From the NCBI RefSeq assembly GCF_005403045.1, contig NZ_BJCL01000024.1, positions 1 to 63,616 on the forward strand: a stretch of DNA of 63,616 nt, given 5' to 3'. The notes beneath the pieces are model-generated. The model was not told the origin of the DNA and did not search any database. It saw only the letters and a program-made list of their open reading frames with translations. Position numbers and translations under genes: made by a program. The DNA is from Pseudaquabacterium pictum. GTDB taxonomy: Bacteria > Pseudomonadota > Gammaproteobacteria > Burkholderiales > Burkholderiaceae_C. Shown one piece after another: positions 26,081 through 35,655 of the stretch (positions within the stretch are counted from its first letter, which is position 1; each line of letters opens with the position of its first letter).

Positions 26081-26848
26081 ATGCGATTCTTCGCCATCGA
26101 CATCGGCAACACCCGCCTGAAGTGGGCGCTGTATGAGTCCACCGCGCCCGGCGCCGTGGCGCTGGACCAGGGTGCGGTGTTCCTGGAGAACATCGACAAC
26201 CTGGCCGACAGCGAGTGGAAGGAACTGCCCCAGCCCGACGCGGTGCTGGGCTGCAACGTGGCCGGCGACGCGGTGCGCCGCCGGGTGGAAGAGCAACTCG
26301 AGCTGTGGGACCTGGCGCCGCGCTGGGTGGTCAGCTCGGCCGGTGCCGCCGGTGTGACCAACGGCTACGACCACCCCGGCCGCCTGGGCACCGACCGCTT
26401 CGTCGCCCAGATCGGCGCCCGCCAGCATGTGCTGCGCCGCGGCCCGCCGCGCCCGGCCCTGGTGGTGATGGTGGGCACGGCGGTGACGGTGGACGCGCTG
26501 GACGCCAACGGCAAGTTCCTGGGCGGCCTGATCCTGCCCGGCCACGGCATCATGCTGCGTGCGCTGGAAGGCGGCACCGCCGGTCTGCGCGTGCCCACCG
26601 GCGAGGTGGTCGACTTCCCCACCAACACCAGCGACGCACTGACCAGCGGCGGCACCTACGCCATCACCGGCGCCATGGAGCGCATGCACCGCCACCTGCA
26701 GGCCCACTGCGGCGAGGCACCGCTGACGCTGATGACCGGCGGCGCCGGCTGGAAGGTGGCGCCCTGGCTGCCGATCGAGCATGAATTGATCGACTCGCTG
26801 ATCTTCGACGGGCTGCTGGCGCTGCAGGCCGAGCGCGCAGCCGCCTGA
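26081..26848 (+). CDS. coaX: Type III pantothenate kinase
   Basis: Phosphorylates pantothenate, the first step of CoA synthesis. The 255-residue product shows the type III signatures: [16 protein letters not shown] at the start (phosphate loop), [16 protein letters not shown] (substrate), [27 protein letters not shown] (metal and nucleotide) and [25 protein letters not shown] 26081 is the family start; the open frame upstream is antisense to the CoA-transferase. It is not next to birA, its common neighbour in related genomes. Confidence 0.95.
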   Translation: MRFFAIDIGNTRLKWALYESTAPGAVALDQGAVFLENIDNLADSEWKELPQPDAVLGCNVAGDAVRRRVEEQLELWDLAPRWVVSSAGAAGVTNGYDHPGRLGTDRFVAQIGARQHVLRRGPPRPALVVMVGTAVTVDALDANGKFLGGLILPGHGIMLRALEGGTAGLRVPTGEVVDFPTNTSDALTSGGTYAITGAMERMHRHLQAHCGEAPLTLMTGGAGWKVAPWLPIEHELIDSLIFDGLLALQAERAAA

Positions 26849-26863
26849 ACCCGGCTTGGCAGC

Positions 26864-26881
26864 GGCCGGAACTTTCCGGCC
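26864..26881 (+). terminator. Hairpin GGCCGGA-ACTT-TCCGGCC after coaX
   Basis: A 7-bp stem with a 4-nt loop begins 15 bp after the coaX stop and ends 40 bp before the next start. There is no U-run, so it may be a weak terminator or an RNA-stabilising hairpin. Confidence 0.35.
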
Positions 26882-26921
26882 CGGCGGCAACCGAACCGGC
26901 CCCCGACCGACCGGATCCGCC

Positions 26922-27878
26922 GTGAGCTCCCAGATCAGCGCCACCGAACACCAGGCCATCCTCACCATCAGCCTGCTGGCCGCGTTTGCCGACGGCCAGA
27001 AGCATGCCCGCGAGCGCGACGCCATCAAGCGCATCGCCGACGGCCTGGGCCAGGCCGAGGGCGTGCACATGCCCACGCTCTACCAGGACGTGCTGCTCAA
27101 GCGTGTGGGCCTGGACAGCGCCGTGCCCCAGCTGGCCAGCGCCGACGCCCGCCTGCTGGCCTATGAGATGGCGGTGTGCGTCTGCGACGCCGATGGCGTG
27201 CAGAGCACCGCCGAGCAGGCCTTCCTGGCCGATCTAGGCCGGCGCCTGGGCGTGGACGGGCCGGTGGCCAGCGGCTTCGCCCAGCAGGCCGAGGCCCTGG
27301 CGCAGGCGCCGATCCCGGCCAGCGTGCCCGCACCAGCCGCCGCACCAGCCGCGGCCGTCGACAACGCCGCGCTGGACAAGACCATCCTCAACGCCGCCAT
27401 CCTCAACGGCGCGCTGGAGCTGCTGCCCGAGAACCTGTCGACGCTGGCCATCATCCCGCTGCAGATGAAGCTGGTCTACAACATCGGCCAGGCCCACGGC
27501 TACCAGCTCGACAGCGGCCATGTGAAGGACTTCCTGGCCACCGTGGGTGTGGGCCTCACCTCGCAGTACCTGGAGCAGGCCGGCCGCAAGCTGCTGGGCG
27601 GGCTGCTGGGCAAGGTGGGCGGCGGCCTGCTGGGCGGGCTGGGCAAGCAGGCGGTGAGCAGCGGCATGAGCTTTGCCACCACCTATGCGCTGGGCCATGT
27701 GGCCAAGCGCTATTACGCCGGCGGCCGGGTGCTCAGTGCCCAGATGCTGAAGGATGCGTACGCCGGCACGCTGCAGCAGGCCCAGGGCCTGCAGGCGCAA
27801 TACCTGCCCGCCATGCGCGAGCAGGCCCGCACGCTGGACACCGGCAAGCTGCTGGCGATGGTGCGCGGCGGCCGCTAG
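26922..27878 (+). CDS. TerB-like N-terminal domain protein with glycine-rich hydrophobic C-terminal region
   Basis: Function not established. 318 residues from GTG 26922; no ATG is available near the start. Residues 5-115 resemble TerB/DjlA-type acidic helical domains (LLAAFADGQKHARERDAIKRIADGL; CDADGVQSTAEQAFLADL). An Ala/Pro linker follows at about 128-146. The C-terminal part (about 150-315) has LELLPENLSTLAIIPLQMKLVYNIGQAHGY and a glycine-rich amphipathic stretch around 230-260, reminiscent of DUF697-type membrane-associated proteins. It converges on the potassium-channel gene, the two stops sharing CTAG. Confidence 0.75.
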   Translation: MSSQISATEHQAILTISLLAAFADGQKHARERDAIKRIADGLGQAEGVHMPTLYQDVLLKRVGLDSAVPQLASADARLLAYEMAVCVCDADGVQSTAEQAFLADLGRRLGVDGPVASGFAQQAEALAQAPIPASVPAPAAAPAAAVDNAALDKTILNAAILNGALELLPENLSTLAIIPLQMKLVYNIGQAHGYQLDSGHVKDFLATVGVGLTSQYLEQAGRKLLGGLLGKVGGGLLGGLGKQAVSSGMSFATTYALGHVAKRYYAGGRVLSAQMLKDAYAGTLQQAQGLQAQYLPAMREQARTLDTGKLLAMVRGGR

Positions 27879-28699
27879 CCGCTGCGGTCGGCCGGCGCGG
27901 CAGCGCGCCCGTCCGCCAGGTCCTGCCGCAGCGCTGCCAGTTCGGCGCGCAGCGCGTCCATCTGGCGGTGCATGTCGCGCAGCACCTCGTGCTCGATGGC
28001 GCGTTCCTCGGTCTCCACCCACTTGGTGGCGATGGCGGCGGTGACCAGCGACACCACGCCGTAGCCCAGCATCACCACGAACACCGAGAAGATCTTCGAC
28101 GCCGGCGTCGACGGCACGATGTCGCCGTAGCCCACCGTGGCCGCGGTGGTGAAGGCCAGCCACAGGCCGTCGGCCAGGCTCAGCGCCTTGGGCTCCAGCC
28201 ACCAGAAGCCGATGCCGCACAGCCCCAGCACCGTGGTGGCCAGCAGCAGCATGTAGGCCATGCCGCCGCGGGTGACCAGGTGCTGCAGGCCCCAGACCAT
28301 GCGCACCAGCGTCAGCCCGGCCACCAGCAGCCGGAACAGCAGGGCCGGCAGCGACTGGCTGCTCTCCGGCAGCACCACCGACACCGCCAGCCCGGCCGCC
28401 AGCGCCAGGCCCAGCGCATTGGCGCGCAGGTGCTGCAGCGGATGGCTGGTGTGGCGGGCGGTGGTGGCCAGCGCCAGCAACGCCACCATCGCCGCCAGCG
28501 CATAGGCCGCCTTGGCGATCCAGGGCGTGGGCTCGTCCAGCAGCTCGGCATAGAAGGCCGGGATGGTGCAGGCCAGGGCCAGCAGCACGGGCCAGCGCCA
28601 GCGCCGCTCGCTGCGGCGGGCGCGCAGCGCATCACGCGGGGGGCTGCGCAGCCCCCACAGCGTGCCGCGCCGGAAGCGCTGGGAGAAATCGGTGGCCAT
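27875..28699 (-). CDS. Voltage-gated-type potassium channel protein
   Basis: Ion channel of 274 residues. Hydrophobic helices lie at about 36-52, 60-80, 94-112, 117-135 and 147-168. They are followed by a pore loop with selectivity filter TVGYGD at 188-193 (LAFTTAATVGYGDIVP), a final helix at 203-226 and a C-terminal coiled coil at about 228-265 that would support tetramer assembly. The fourth helix has few positive charges, so voltage sensing is doubtful. No RCK/TrkA-N domain. ATG 28699 is chosen because the upstream 25 codons look random. Confidence 0.9.
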   Translation of the reverse strand: MATDFSQRFRRGTLWGLRSPPRDALRARRSERRWRWPVLLALACTIPAFYAELLDEPTPWIAKAAYALAAMVALLALATTARHTSHPLQHLRANALGLALAAGLAVSVVLPESSQSLPALLFRLLVAGLTLVRMVWGLQHLVTRGGMAYMLLLATTVLGLCGIGFWWLEPKALSLADGLWLAFTTAATVGYGDIVPSTPASKIFSVFVVMLGYGVVSLVTAAIATKWVETEERAIEHEVLRDMHRQMDALRAELAALRQDLADGRAAAPADRSG

Positions 28700-28755
28700 G
28701 GTCTGACCGCAGCCTAGCCGGCTGGCCACCCGGTGGCGGTTGACGCCGGTCAAGC

Positions 28756-28777
28756 CGGGTGCGGGCCGCCGCACCCG
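28756..28777 (-). terminator. Hairpin downstream of hslU
   Basis: Nine-base-pair stem (CGGGTGCGG/CCGCACCCG) with a GCCG loop, six bases beyond the hslU stop. There is no T-run on either side. It sits in the 84-bp gap that also carries the upstream region of the potassium channel gene. Confidence 0.45.
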
Positions 28778-28783
28778 CGCTGG

Positions 28784-30114
<1,331 letters not shown>

Positions 30115-30118
<4 letters not shown>

Positions 30119-30663
30119 GCCAAGACCTCGATCGTGTGGTTCTGGTTGGTGTAGATGCACAGGTCGCCGGCGATCACCAGGCTCTGCTTGACGATGTCGG
30201 CCGCGCTCATCTCGGTGTGTTGCAGCAGCGCCCGCGCCGCCGCTTGCGCATAGGCACCGCCCGAGCCGATGGCGACGATGCCGTGCTCGGGCTCCAGCAC
30301 ATCGCCGTTGCCGGTGATGATCAGGCTGGCCTCGCGGTCGGCCACGGCCAGCATGGCTTCCAGCCGGCGCAGGACCCGGTCGGTGCGCCAGTCCTTGGTC
30401 AGCTCGATGGCCGAGCGCACCAGGTGGCCCTGGTGCTTTTCCAGCTTGGCCTCGAAGCGCTCGAACAGGGTGAAGGCATCGGCCGTGGCGCCGGCAAAGC
30501 CGGCCAGCACGCTGTCGCGGTGCAGCTTGCGCACCTTGCGGGCGCTGGCCTTGACGATGATGTGGCCCAGCGTGACCTGGCCGTCGCCGCCCAGCGCCAC
30601 CTGCCAGCCCTGGGGCGTCTGGCGGCGCACGCTGACGATGGTGGTGCCGTGGAAGGGTTCCAT
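30115..30663 (-). CDS. hslV: ATP-dependent protease peptidase subunit HslV (ClpQ)
   Basis: Threonine protease forming the double-hexamer core. 182 residues with a short propeptide MEPFHG; cleavage exposes Thr7 of TTIVSVRR as nucleophile. GGDGQVTLG and the conserved Lys in ARKVRKLH are present, as is [17 protein letters not shown]. The gene is translationally coupled to hslU. Heat-shock control is usual for this operon; no clear sigma-32 promoter is visible in the 51 bp upstream. Confidence 0.98.
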
Positions 30664-30714
30664 GGGGATGTTCCGTTCAGAAGGGGCGGCCGCCGGCAGC
30701 GGGCCGCGGGGGCA

Positions 30715-32610
30715 TCAGTCGCGCGGCACCTGCACGCGGGCGTGCTCGTTGATGCCCATGGCGCCGAAGAACAGCGCCACCAGGCGGTGGGCATCGACGA
30801 AGGTGATGCCGCGGTTCTCGCTCTGCTTGGCCAGCACCCAGTTCAGCAGGTCGCCGGCGGCGATGAAGTCGACCCGGATCAGCCGCGCGCAGGACACATG
30901 GACCAGCGTGGCCGTGCCCAGCTGGCGGTCGAGCTGCTGCAGGATGCCGCCGATGTCGCCGGCCAGCTGGCCCGACAGCTCCACCGTGGCCACCTGCTGA
31001 CCGGCATGGCCGTCGTCGAGCAGGGCCGACTCGAGGAAGCTGGAATGCACCTCGCTGACGATGGACATCGTCGGCGTGGTGGTGGAGTTGGTGGCGCTGG
31101 CCGCACGCACCTGGCAGCGCGCCCGCTCCCACGAGGGTGGCGACACCTCGTAGGTGACGCAGTAGTCGATCGCCGTCTCGTCGAACTGATCGGGCCGGTT
31201 GGCCAGGCGCAGCGCCTCCAGCCGCACCATCCAGAACGACGGGTCGGCATCGCGCACGCCGGTGGGTGCGGCTTCCTGCAGCGCCTGCAGCAGCCGGTCG
31301 GCGTCGATCCAGCGCATGTCGATGGGCTGCGGTGCCCATTGGCGGAACAGCACCTGCAGGTGCGCGGCGGCCTCGGCCTCCACCACCTCCAGCGCCGACC
31401 AGTCAAGCACCCAGGGCAGTGGCAGCTGCAGCGTGCTCGACCGCAGCCGGGACACCGCCTCCACATCCAGCACCGCCGGGCTCACCCAGCCGATGTCGCC
31501 CTTGATGCCGCGGGTGTCGGGCCGCTCGTCGGCCGAGGCATCGGCCACCCGGCGCGGCAGCGAATACCACTGTGGTGACGACCGGTCGAAGCGGTTGGCG
31601 AATTCCAGTGACAGGTTCTCGAACTTCTGCTGCTGGCCGGTGGCCCGGTACAGGTCGAACAGCACCAGCCAGGTCTCGGCATGGCCGGCACGCACGGCGT
31701 TGGGCCGGCACAGCGCGGTCAGCGCCTGCTCGCACTGGTTGAAGTCGGCATTGGCGAACGAGATCACCGCCTCGTCCAGCTCGGGATCGTGCACCACCTC
31801 GTTGACTTCGACCGCAAAGCGGCTGTTCGGGTCGAAGCCGCTGTCCGAGCGGGGCAGGCCGATCCCGCCGAGCGGGACCGTCGACAAGTCGGACAGCGGC
31901 AGGTCGGTGGCAGGGCGCGTCGCCGGCGCACTCTTGGCCGCCGGTGCCCAGGTGCTGACGATGCCCGGCGGTGGCGTGCGCTGCGTGGCGCCAGCGGCGG
32001 TGCGCGGCGGCGGGGCCACCGGTGGGAACACGCTGTCGGGCAGGGTGGGCAAGGTCGGCGCTGGCGCAGGCGCCAGGGCCACCGGCGGCGGCTGCCGCAA
32101 CGGCGACACGGCGCCGGTGGGCAGCGGCTTGCTGCCCTCGAACGCCACCGGCTCGGTGGGCGCGCTGTAGAAATCCGTGGGCTGCTGCGGCGCCAGGGGC
32201 GTGCGGCGCGGGGCGGGCCGCTGGCGCATCGGCGCCTCGCGCGGCACCTGCTCGCCGACCATTTGCTGCTCGATCTCGTCGATCTTGGCCTTCACGCCGA
32301 CATCGGCCCGCGCGCCGCCGGGGTTGTCGGACAGCCGCACTTCGGAATCGTCAACCTTGGACGAGCCGCCCAGCGCCGCCAGTTGCTCGGGCGAGAGACC
32401 GTCGCGGCGCAACTTGCGCAGGGTGTCGAGCTCGCGCTTGCGGACGAAGTCGTTGCGCCGCTTGCGCTCGACCATCGCCTTGAGCTCGGATTTCTCCAGC
32501 TCCTGGGTCTCGTCCGGGCGCGTGGCTGCCTCCGACCATTCGGTGGCCGGGTTGGCCACGAACCGCACCACCTTGCGGAAGAAGCTCTTGCCGTCCTTCG
32601 GATCAGCCAT
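30715..32610 (-). CDS. STAS-like domain protein of unknown function, conserved between dksA and hslV
   Basis: A 631-residue soluble protein. Residues 1-110 are charged and helical (KSFFRKVVRFVANPATEWSE; ELEKSELKAMVERKRRNDF). Residues about 130-250 are Pro/Ala-rich and probably disordered. The second half (about 270-631) has a mixed fold with ANADFNQCEQALTAL, WVLDWSALEVVEAEAAAHLQ and a final segment DFIAAGDLLNWVLAKQSENRGITFVDAHRLVALFFGAMGINEHA. That last part resembles a STAS (anti-sigma antagonist) domain; the WSALEVVEAEAAAHL block may be a second STAS-like unit. The position between dksA and hslVU is familiar in Burkholderiales. Role unknown. Confidence 0.8.
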   Translation of the reverse strand: MADPKDGKSFFRKVVRFVANPATEWSEAATRPDETQELEKSELKAMVERKRRNDFVRKRELDTLRKLRRDGLSPEQLAALGGSSKVDDSEVRLSDNPGGARADVGVKAKIDEIEQQMVGEQVPREAPMRQRPAPRRTPLAPQQPTDFYSAPTEPVAFEGSKPLPTGAVSPLRQPPPVALAPAPAPTLPTLPDSVFPPVAPPPRTAAGATQRTPPPGIVSTWAPAAKSAPATRPATDLPLSDLSTVPLGGIGLPRSDSGFDPNSRFAVEVNEVVHDPELDEAVISFANADFNQCEQALTALCRPNAVRAGHAETWLVLFDLYRATGQQQKFENLSLEFANRFDRSSPQWYSLPRRVADASADERPDTRGIKGDIGWVSPAVLDVEAVSRLRSSTLQLPLPWVLDWSALEVVEAEAAAHLQVLFRQWAPQPIDMRWIDADRLLQALQEAAPTGVRDADPSFWMVRLEALRLANRPDQFDETAIDYCVTYEVSPPSWERARCQVRAASATNSTTTPTMSIVSEVHSSFLESALLDDGHAGQQVATVELSGQLAGDIGGILQQLDRQLGTATLVHVSCARLIRVDFIAAGDLLNWVLAKQSENRGITFVDAHRLVALFFGAMGINEHARVQVPRD

Positions 32611-32642
32611 GTCGGTCGCGGGTCGGCACGGAGGCGGAAGGG

Positions 32643-33347
32643 TCAGTCGCCGAACATCTTCTGCTTGAGCTCACGCCGCTGCTGCGCTTCCAGCGACAGC
32701 GTGGCCGTCGGGCGGGCCAGCAGGCGGCCCAGGCCGATGGGCTCACCGGTCTCGTCGCAGTAGCCGTAGTCGCCGGCGTCGATGCGGCCGATGGACTGGG
32801 AGATCTTCTTGAGCAGCTTGCGCTCGCGGTCGCGGGTGCGCAGTTCCAGGGCGTGCTCTTCCTCGATCGTGGCGCGGTCGGCCGGGTCAGGAACGATGGA
32901 GGTGTCCTCGCGCAGGTGCTCGGTGGTCTCGCCGGCGTTGGACAGCAGATCGTCCTTCAGGGCCTGCAGCCGGGCGCGGAAGAACTCCAGCTGCTTGTCG
33001 TTCATGTACTCGCTGTCGGGCATGGCCTGCAGTTCGGCCTCGGTCAGGTCCTTGCCGGCCTTGGTCTTCCAGGCGTTGACGAGTTTCGGGTCCGCCTTGT
33101 GCGCGGTTTTCACAATGTCCATGGGTTCGGGGTAGCCGCGGGCAGGCGGTTTCGGGGGTGCAAAGCGTTCGGCGAACCGGCTGGTGGCTGGCGCCGGTGC
33201 GGGGGCGGTGACGGCCTTGGCGGCGGCCGACTTGCTGCCGCCGGCGGACTTGGTGGCCGCCTTGGCGGGCTTGGGCGCGGCGGCGGCGCTGTGGCCGGCG
33301 TCTGCAGTGGCGGTGGGGGCGGGCACTTTGGCCGTGGTCTTGCTCAC
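32643..33347 (-). CDS. dksA: RNA polymerase-binding transcription factor DksA, cysteine-poor form
   Basis: Works with ppGpp in the stringent response by entering the RNA polymerase secondary channel. 234 residues from GTG 33347, which has a GAGGAG ribosome site eight bases upstream. The first ~90 residues are an Ala/Lys/Pro-rich extension absent from E. coli DksA (151 residues). The coiled coil has SEYMNDKQLEFFRARLQAL and the tip DPADRAT. The C-terminal zinc-finger region reads GYCDETGEPIGLGRLLARPTATLSLEAQQRR: one Cys remains of the four that bind zinc in E. coli, so a zinc-independent fold is expected. Confidence 0.92.
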   Translation of the reverse strand: MSKTTAKVPAPTATADAGHSAAAAPKPAKAATKSAGGSKSAAAKAVTAPAPAPATSRFAERFAPPKPPARGYPEPMDIVKTAHKADPKLVNAWKTKAGKDLTEAELQAMPDSEYMNDKQLEFFRARLQALKDDLLSNAGETTEHLREDTSIVPDPADRATIEEEHALELRTRDRERKLLKKISQSIGRIDAGDYGYCDETGEPIGLGRLLARPTATLSLEAQQRRELKQKMFGD

Positions 33348-33425
33348 TTCGGGGCTCCTCGCAGTGGCGTTATACCTGTTGTCCGCCACGGCCGGTGAAT
33401 CTGCCGCGTCGCTTGAGGCGCGCGG

Positions 33426-33453
33426 ATTGTAGCCACGCCCGCTGGCGGCCAAA
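33426..33453 (-). promoter_or_regulatory. Candidate sigma-70-type promoter of dksA
   Basis: On the minus strand, TTTGGC (33453-33448), a 16-bp spacer, then TACAAT (33431-33426), about 80 bp before the dksA start and just past the end of the CobW-family gene. A TATAAC nearer the gene (around 33370) is an alternative -10. Suggestive only. Confidence 0.3.
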
Positions 33454-33457
33454 CCGC

Positions 33458-34543
33458 TCAGACGAGGCAGCCTTCCAGGCCTTGCAACAAGATGTCACGG
33501 GGCAGGTCGATGCCGATGAACACCATCTTGCTCTGCTTTTTCTCGCCGGGCATCCACTTCGGGCCCAGATCGCTGCCCATCAGCTGGTGCACGCCCTGGA
33601 ACACCACCTTGCGGTCGCTGCCCTTCATGTAGAGCACGCCCTTGTAGCGCAGCATCTTCGGGCCGTAGACCTGCACGATGGAGCCGAGGAAGTCTTCGAG
33701 CTTGGCGGCCTGGAAGGCGCGGTCGCTCTTGAAGGCGAAGCTCTTGACGTCGTCGTCGTGCACATGGTGGTGCGGATGGTTGCAGGCCTCGCCGGGGCCG
33801 TGGTCGTGGCCCTCGTGGCCATGTTCGTGACCATGGTCATGCCCGTGGTCGTGGCCGTGGTGGTCGTGGCCATGGCTGTCCTCGACCAGGAAATCGGGGT
33901 CGATCTCCAGTTTGGCGTTCAGGTTGAAGCCCTTCAGGTCGAGCACGTTGGCGATCGGCACCTCGCCGAAATGCACCGCGTGCTGCGGTGCGCGCGGGTT
34001 CATGTGCTTGATGCGGTGCTTCAGCGCGTCCACCGCCGGCGCGTCCACCAGGTCGGCCTTGCTGATGAAGATCTGGTCGGCGAAGCCGATCTGGCGGCGC
34101 GCTTCCTGGCGGGTGTCGAGCTGGCTGTCGGCATGCTTGGCATCGACCAGCGTCAGGATCGAGTCCAGCAGGTAGCTCTCGGCGATCTCGTCGTCCATGA
34201 AGAAGGTCTGCGCCACCGGGCCGGGGTCGGCCAGGCCGGTGGTCTCGATGACCACCCGGTCGAAGTCCAGCTCGCCCTTGCGGCGCTTGGCGGCCAGGTC
34301 GCTCAGCGTGGTGCGCAGGTCCTCGCGGATGGTGCAGCAGACGCAGCCGTTGCTCATCTGGATGATCTGCTCGTTGGTGTCGGTCACCAGGATGTCGCTG
34401 TCGATGTTCTCTTCGCCGAACTCGTTCTCGATCACGGCGATCTTCTGGCCGTGGGCCTCGGTCAGCACGCGCTTGAGCAGCGTGGTCTTGCCCGAGCCGA
34501 GGAAGCCGGTGAGGATGGTGGCGGGGATCAGACCTTGGGACAT
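33458..34543 (-). CDS. CobW/COG0523-family GTPase (metallochaperone-like) with His-rich segment
   Basis: G3E P-loop GTPase of 361 residues, family linked to zinc, cobalt or iron handling. Walker A GFLGSGKTT at about 13-21, ENEFGEENIDSD, the metal-site motif CVCC (NGCVCCTIR), ETTGLADPGPV (Walker B region) and SKADLVD (nucleotide specificity) are intact. Between the GTPase and C-terminal CobW_C domain is a run at about 218-262 with some two dozen histidines alternating with Gly and Asp, a likely metal reservoir. ATG 34543 matches the family start. It lies upstream of dksA on the same strand, 110 bp away. Confidence 0.93.
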   Translation of the reverse strand: MSQGLIPATILTGFLGSGKTTLLKRVLTEAHGQKIAVIENEFGEENIDSDILVTDTNEQIIQMSNGCVCCTIREDLRTTLSDLAAKRRKGELDFDRVVIETTGLADPGPVAQTFFMDDEIAESYLLDSILTLVDAKHADSQLDTRQEARRQIGFADQIFISKADLVDAPAVDALKHRIKHMNPRAPQHAVHFGEVPIANVLDLKGFNLNAKLEIDPDFLVEDSHGHDHHGHDHGHDHGHEHGHEGHDHGPGEACNHPHHHVHDDDVKSFAFKSDRAFQAAKLEDFLGSIVQVYGPKMLRYKGVLYMKGSDRKVVFQGVHQLMGSDLGPKWMPGEKKQSKMVFIGIDLPRDILLQGLEGCLV

Positions 34544-34728
34544 GGAGGCTCCGGAACGCTGAGAGAGTGTGGCGGCTGGCGCCGCCTGTGCAACCCCGTC
34601 AGTTGGGGGCGGCGAACTGTGTTGCAAGGCCGCGGTGGTGTCAAGCCGGCTCGGGGCGACCGGGGGCGCGGCACGGCCCTGTCACGGTGATGGGTTATTC
34701 TTGACCACCGCCACCATCGACACCCCAC

Positions 34729-35655
34729 GTGTCTGAACCTCCAACGAGTCGGCCGCCCACCCGCGTGGCGGCCACGCCGGCCGACAAGCCGGCCGAAAAA
34801 TCGGCGGTCCGACAGCCGCCAGACAAGCGCGGCCTGTTCGAGCGTCTGGTCGAATTCCTCTCGCCCGGCCCCGATTCCACCGACGAGCTGATGGCCACGC
34901 TGGCCGATGCCGAGCAGCGCGAGCTGATCGCACCGGAGAGCCGCGTCATGCTCGAAGGCGTGCTGCGCATGGCCGAGATGAGTGCCGGCGACGTGATGGT
35001 GGCCGCGCCGCGCATGGACCTGCTGGACATCGACGCGCCGTACGACGAACTGCTGGCCTCGGTGATCGAGACCGGCCACTCGCGCTTTCCGGCCTACGAG
35101 GGCCAGCGCGACAACGTCATCGGCATCCTGATGGCCAAGGACCTGCTGAAGCTGCAGCGCTCGCCCGACCTGAGCCTGCGCACCCTGCTGCGGCCTGCGG
35201 TGTTCGTGCCCGAAAGCAAGGGGCTGAACGAACTGCTGCGGGATTTCCGCGCCAACCGCAACCACCTGGCGATGGTGATCGACGAGTTCGGCAACACCGC
35301 CGGGCTGATCACCATCGAGGACGTGCTGGAAGAGATCGTCGGCGAGATCGAGGACGAGTTCGACGAGGACGCCACCGCCGCCGAGAACGGCATCTACACC
35401 TTGGCCGACGGCAGCCACCGGGTGGCCGGCGACACCGACATCAGCGCGGTGAATGAGGTCTTCGGCACCAGCCTGCCCGAAGAAGACTTCGACACCATCG
35501 GCGGCCTGATCGCGCATGAGCTGGGCCATGTGCCGCGGCGCGGCGAAGCGGCCGAGGCGGGTGGCCTGCAGTTCCAGGTGATGCTGACCCGCGGCGGCGC
35601 GGTGCGCTGGTTCAAGGTGGCGCGCCAGCCGCCGGCCGCGCAGGACGCCGATTGA
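34729..35655 (+). CDS. corC: CorC/HlyC-family transporter-associated protein with CBS domains
   Basis: Cytosolic CBS-pair protein of 308 residues associated with magnesium/cobalt efflux and, in some bacteria, envelope function. A Pro-rich N-terminus is followed by ALADAEQRELIAPESRVMLEGVLRMAEMSAGDVMVAAPRMDLLDID, then two CBS motifs (about 75-190, including HLAMVIDEFGNTAGLITIEDVLEEIVGEIEDEFDED) and a C-terminal CorC_HlyC domain (about 205-300). It starts with GTG 34729. Its stop overlaps the lnt start. The corC-lnt pair is a conserved proteobacterial arrangement. The 185-bp gap before it, shared with the CobW gene, shows no clear motif beyond a possible TATTCT at 34696. Confidence 0.93.
   Translation: MSEPPTSRPPTRVAATPADKPAEKSAVRQPPDKRGLFERLVEFLSPGPDSTDELMATLADAEQRELIAPESRVMLEGVLRMAEMSAGDVMVAAPRMDLLDIDAPYDELLASVIETGHSRFPAYEGQRDNVIGILMAKDLLKLQRSPDLSLRTLLRPAVFVPESKGLNELLRDFRANRNHLAMVIDEFGNTAGLITIEDVLEEIVGEIEDEFDEDATAAENGIYTLADGSHRVAGDTDISAVNEVFGTSLPEEDFDTIGGLIAHELGHVPRRGEAAEAGGLQFQVMLTRGGAVRWFKVARQPPAAQDAD

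Noticed and set aside
33765..33895. His/Asp/Gly repeat in the CobW gene considered as a tandem DNA repeat or CRISPR-like array
   Set aside because: It is an in-frame degenerate codon run encoding the metal-binding insert; no spacer-repeat pattern.
33395..34690. Val/His-rich frame antisense to the CobW-family gene
   Set aside because: It is the complement of the GTPase and its His-rich insert; it looks membrane-like only because GTG/GTC codons mirror His/Asp codons.
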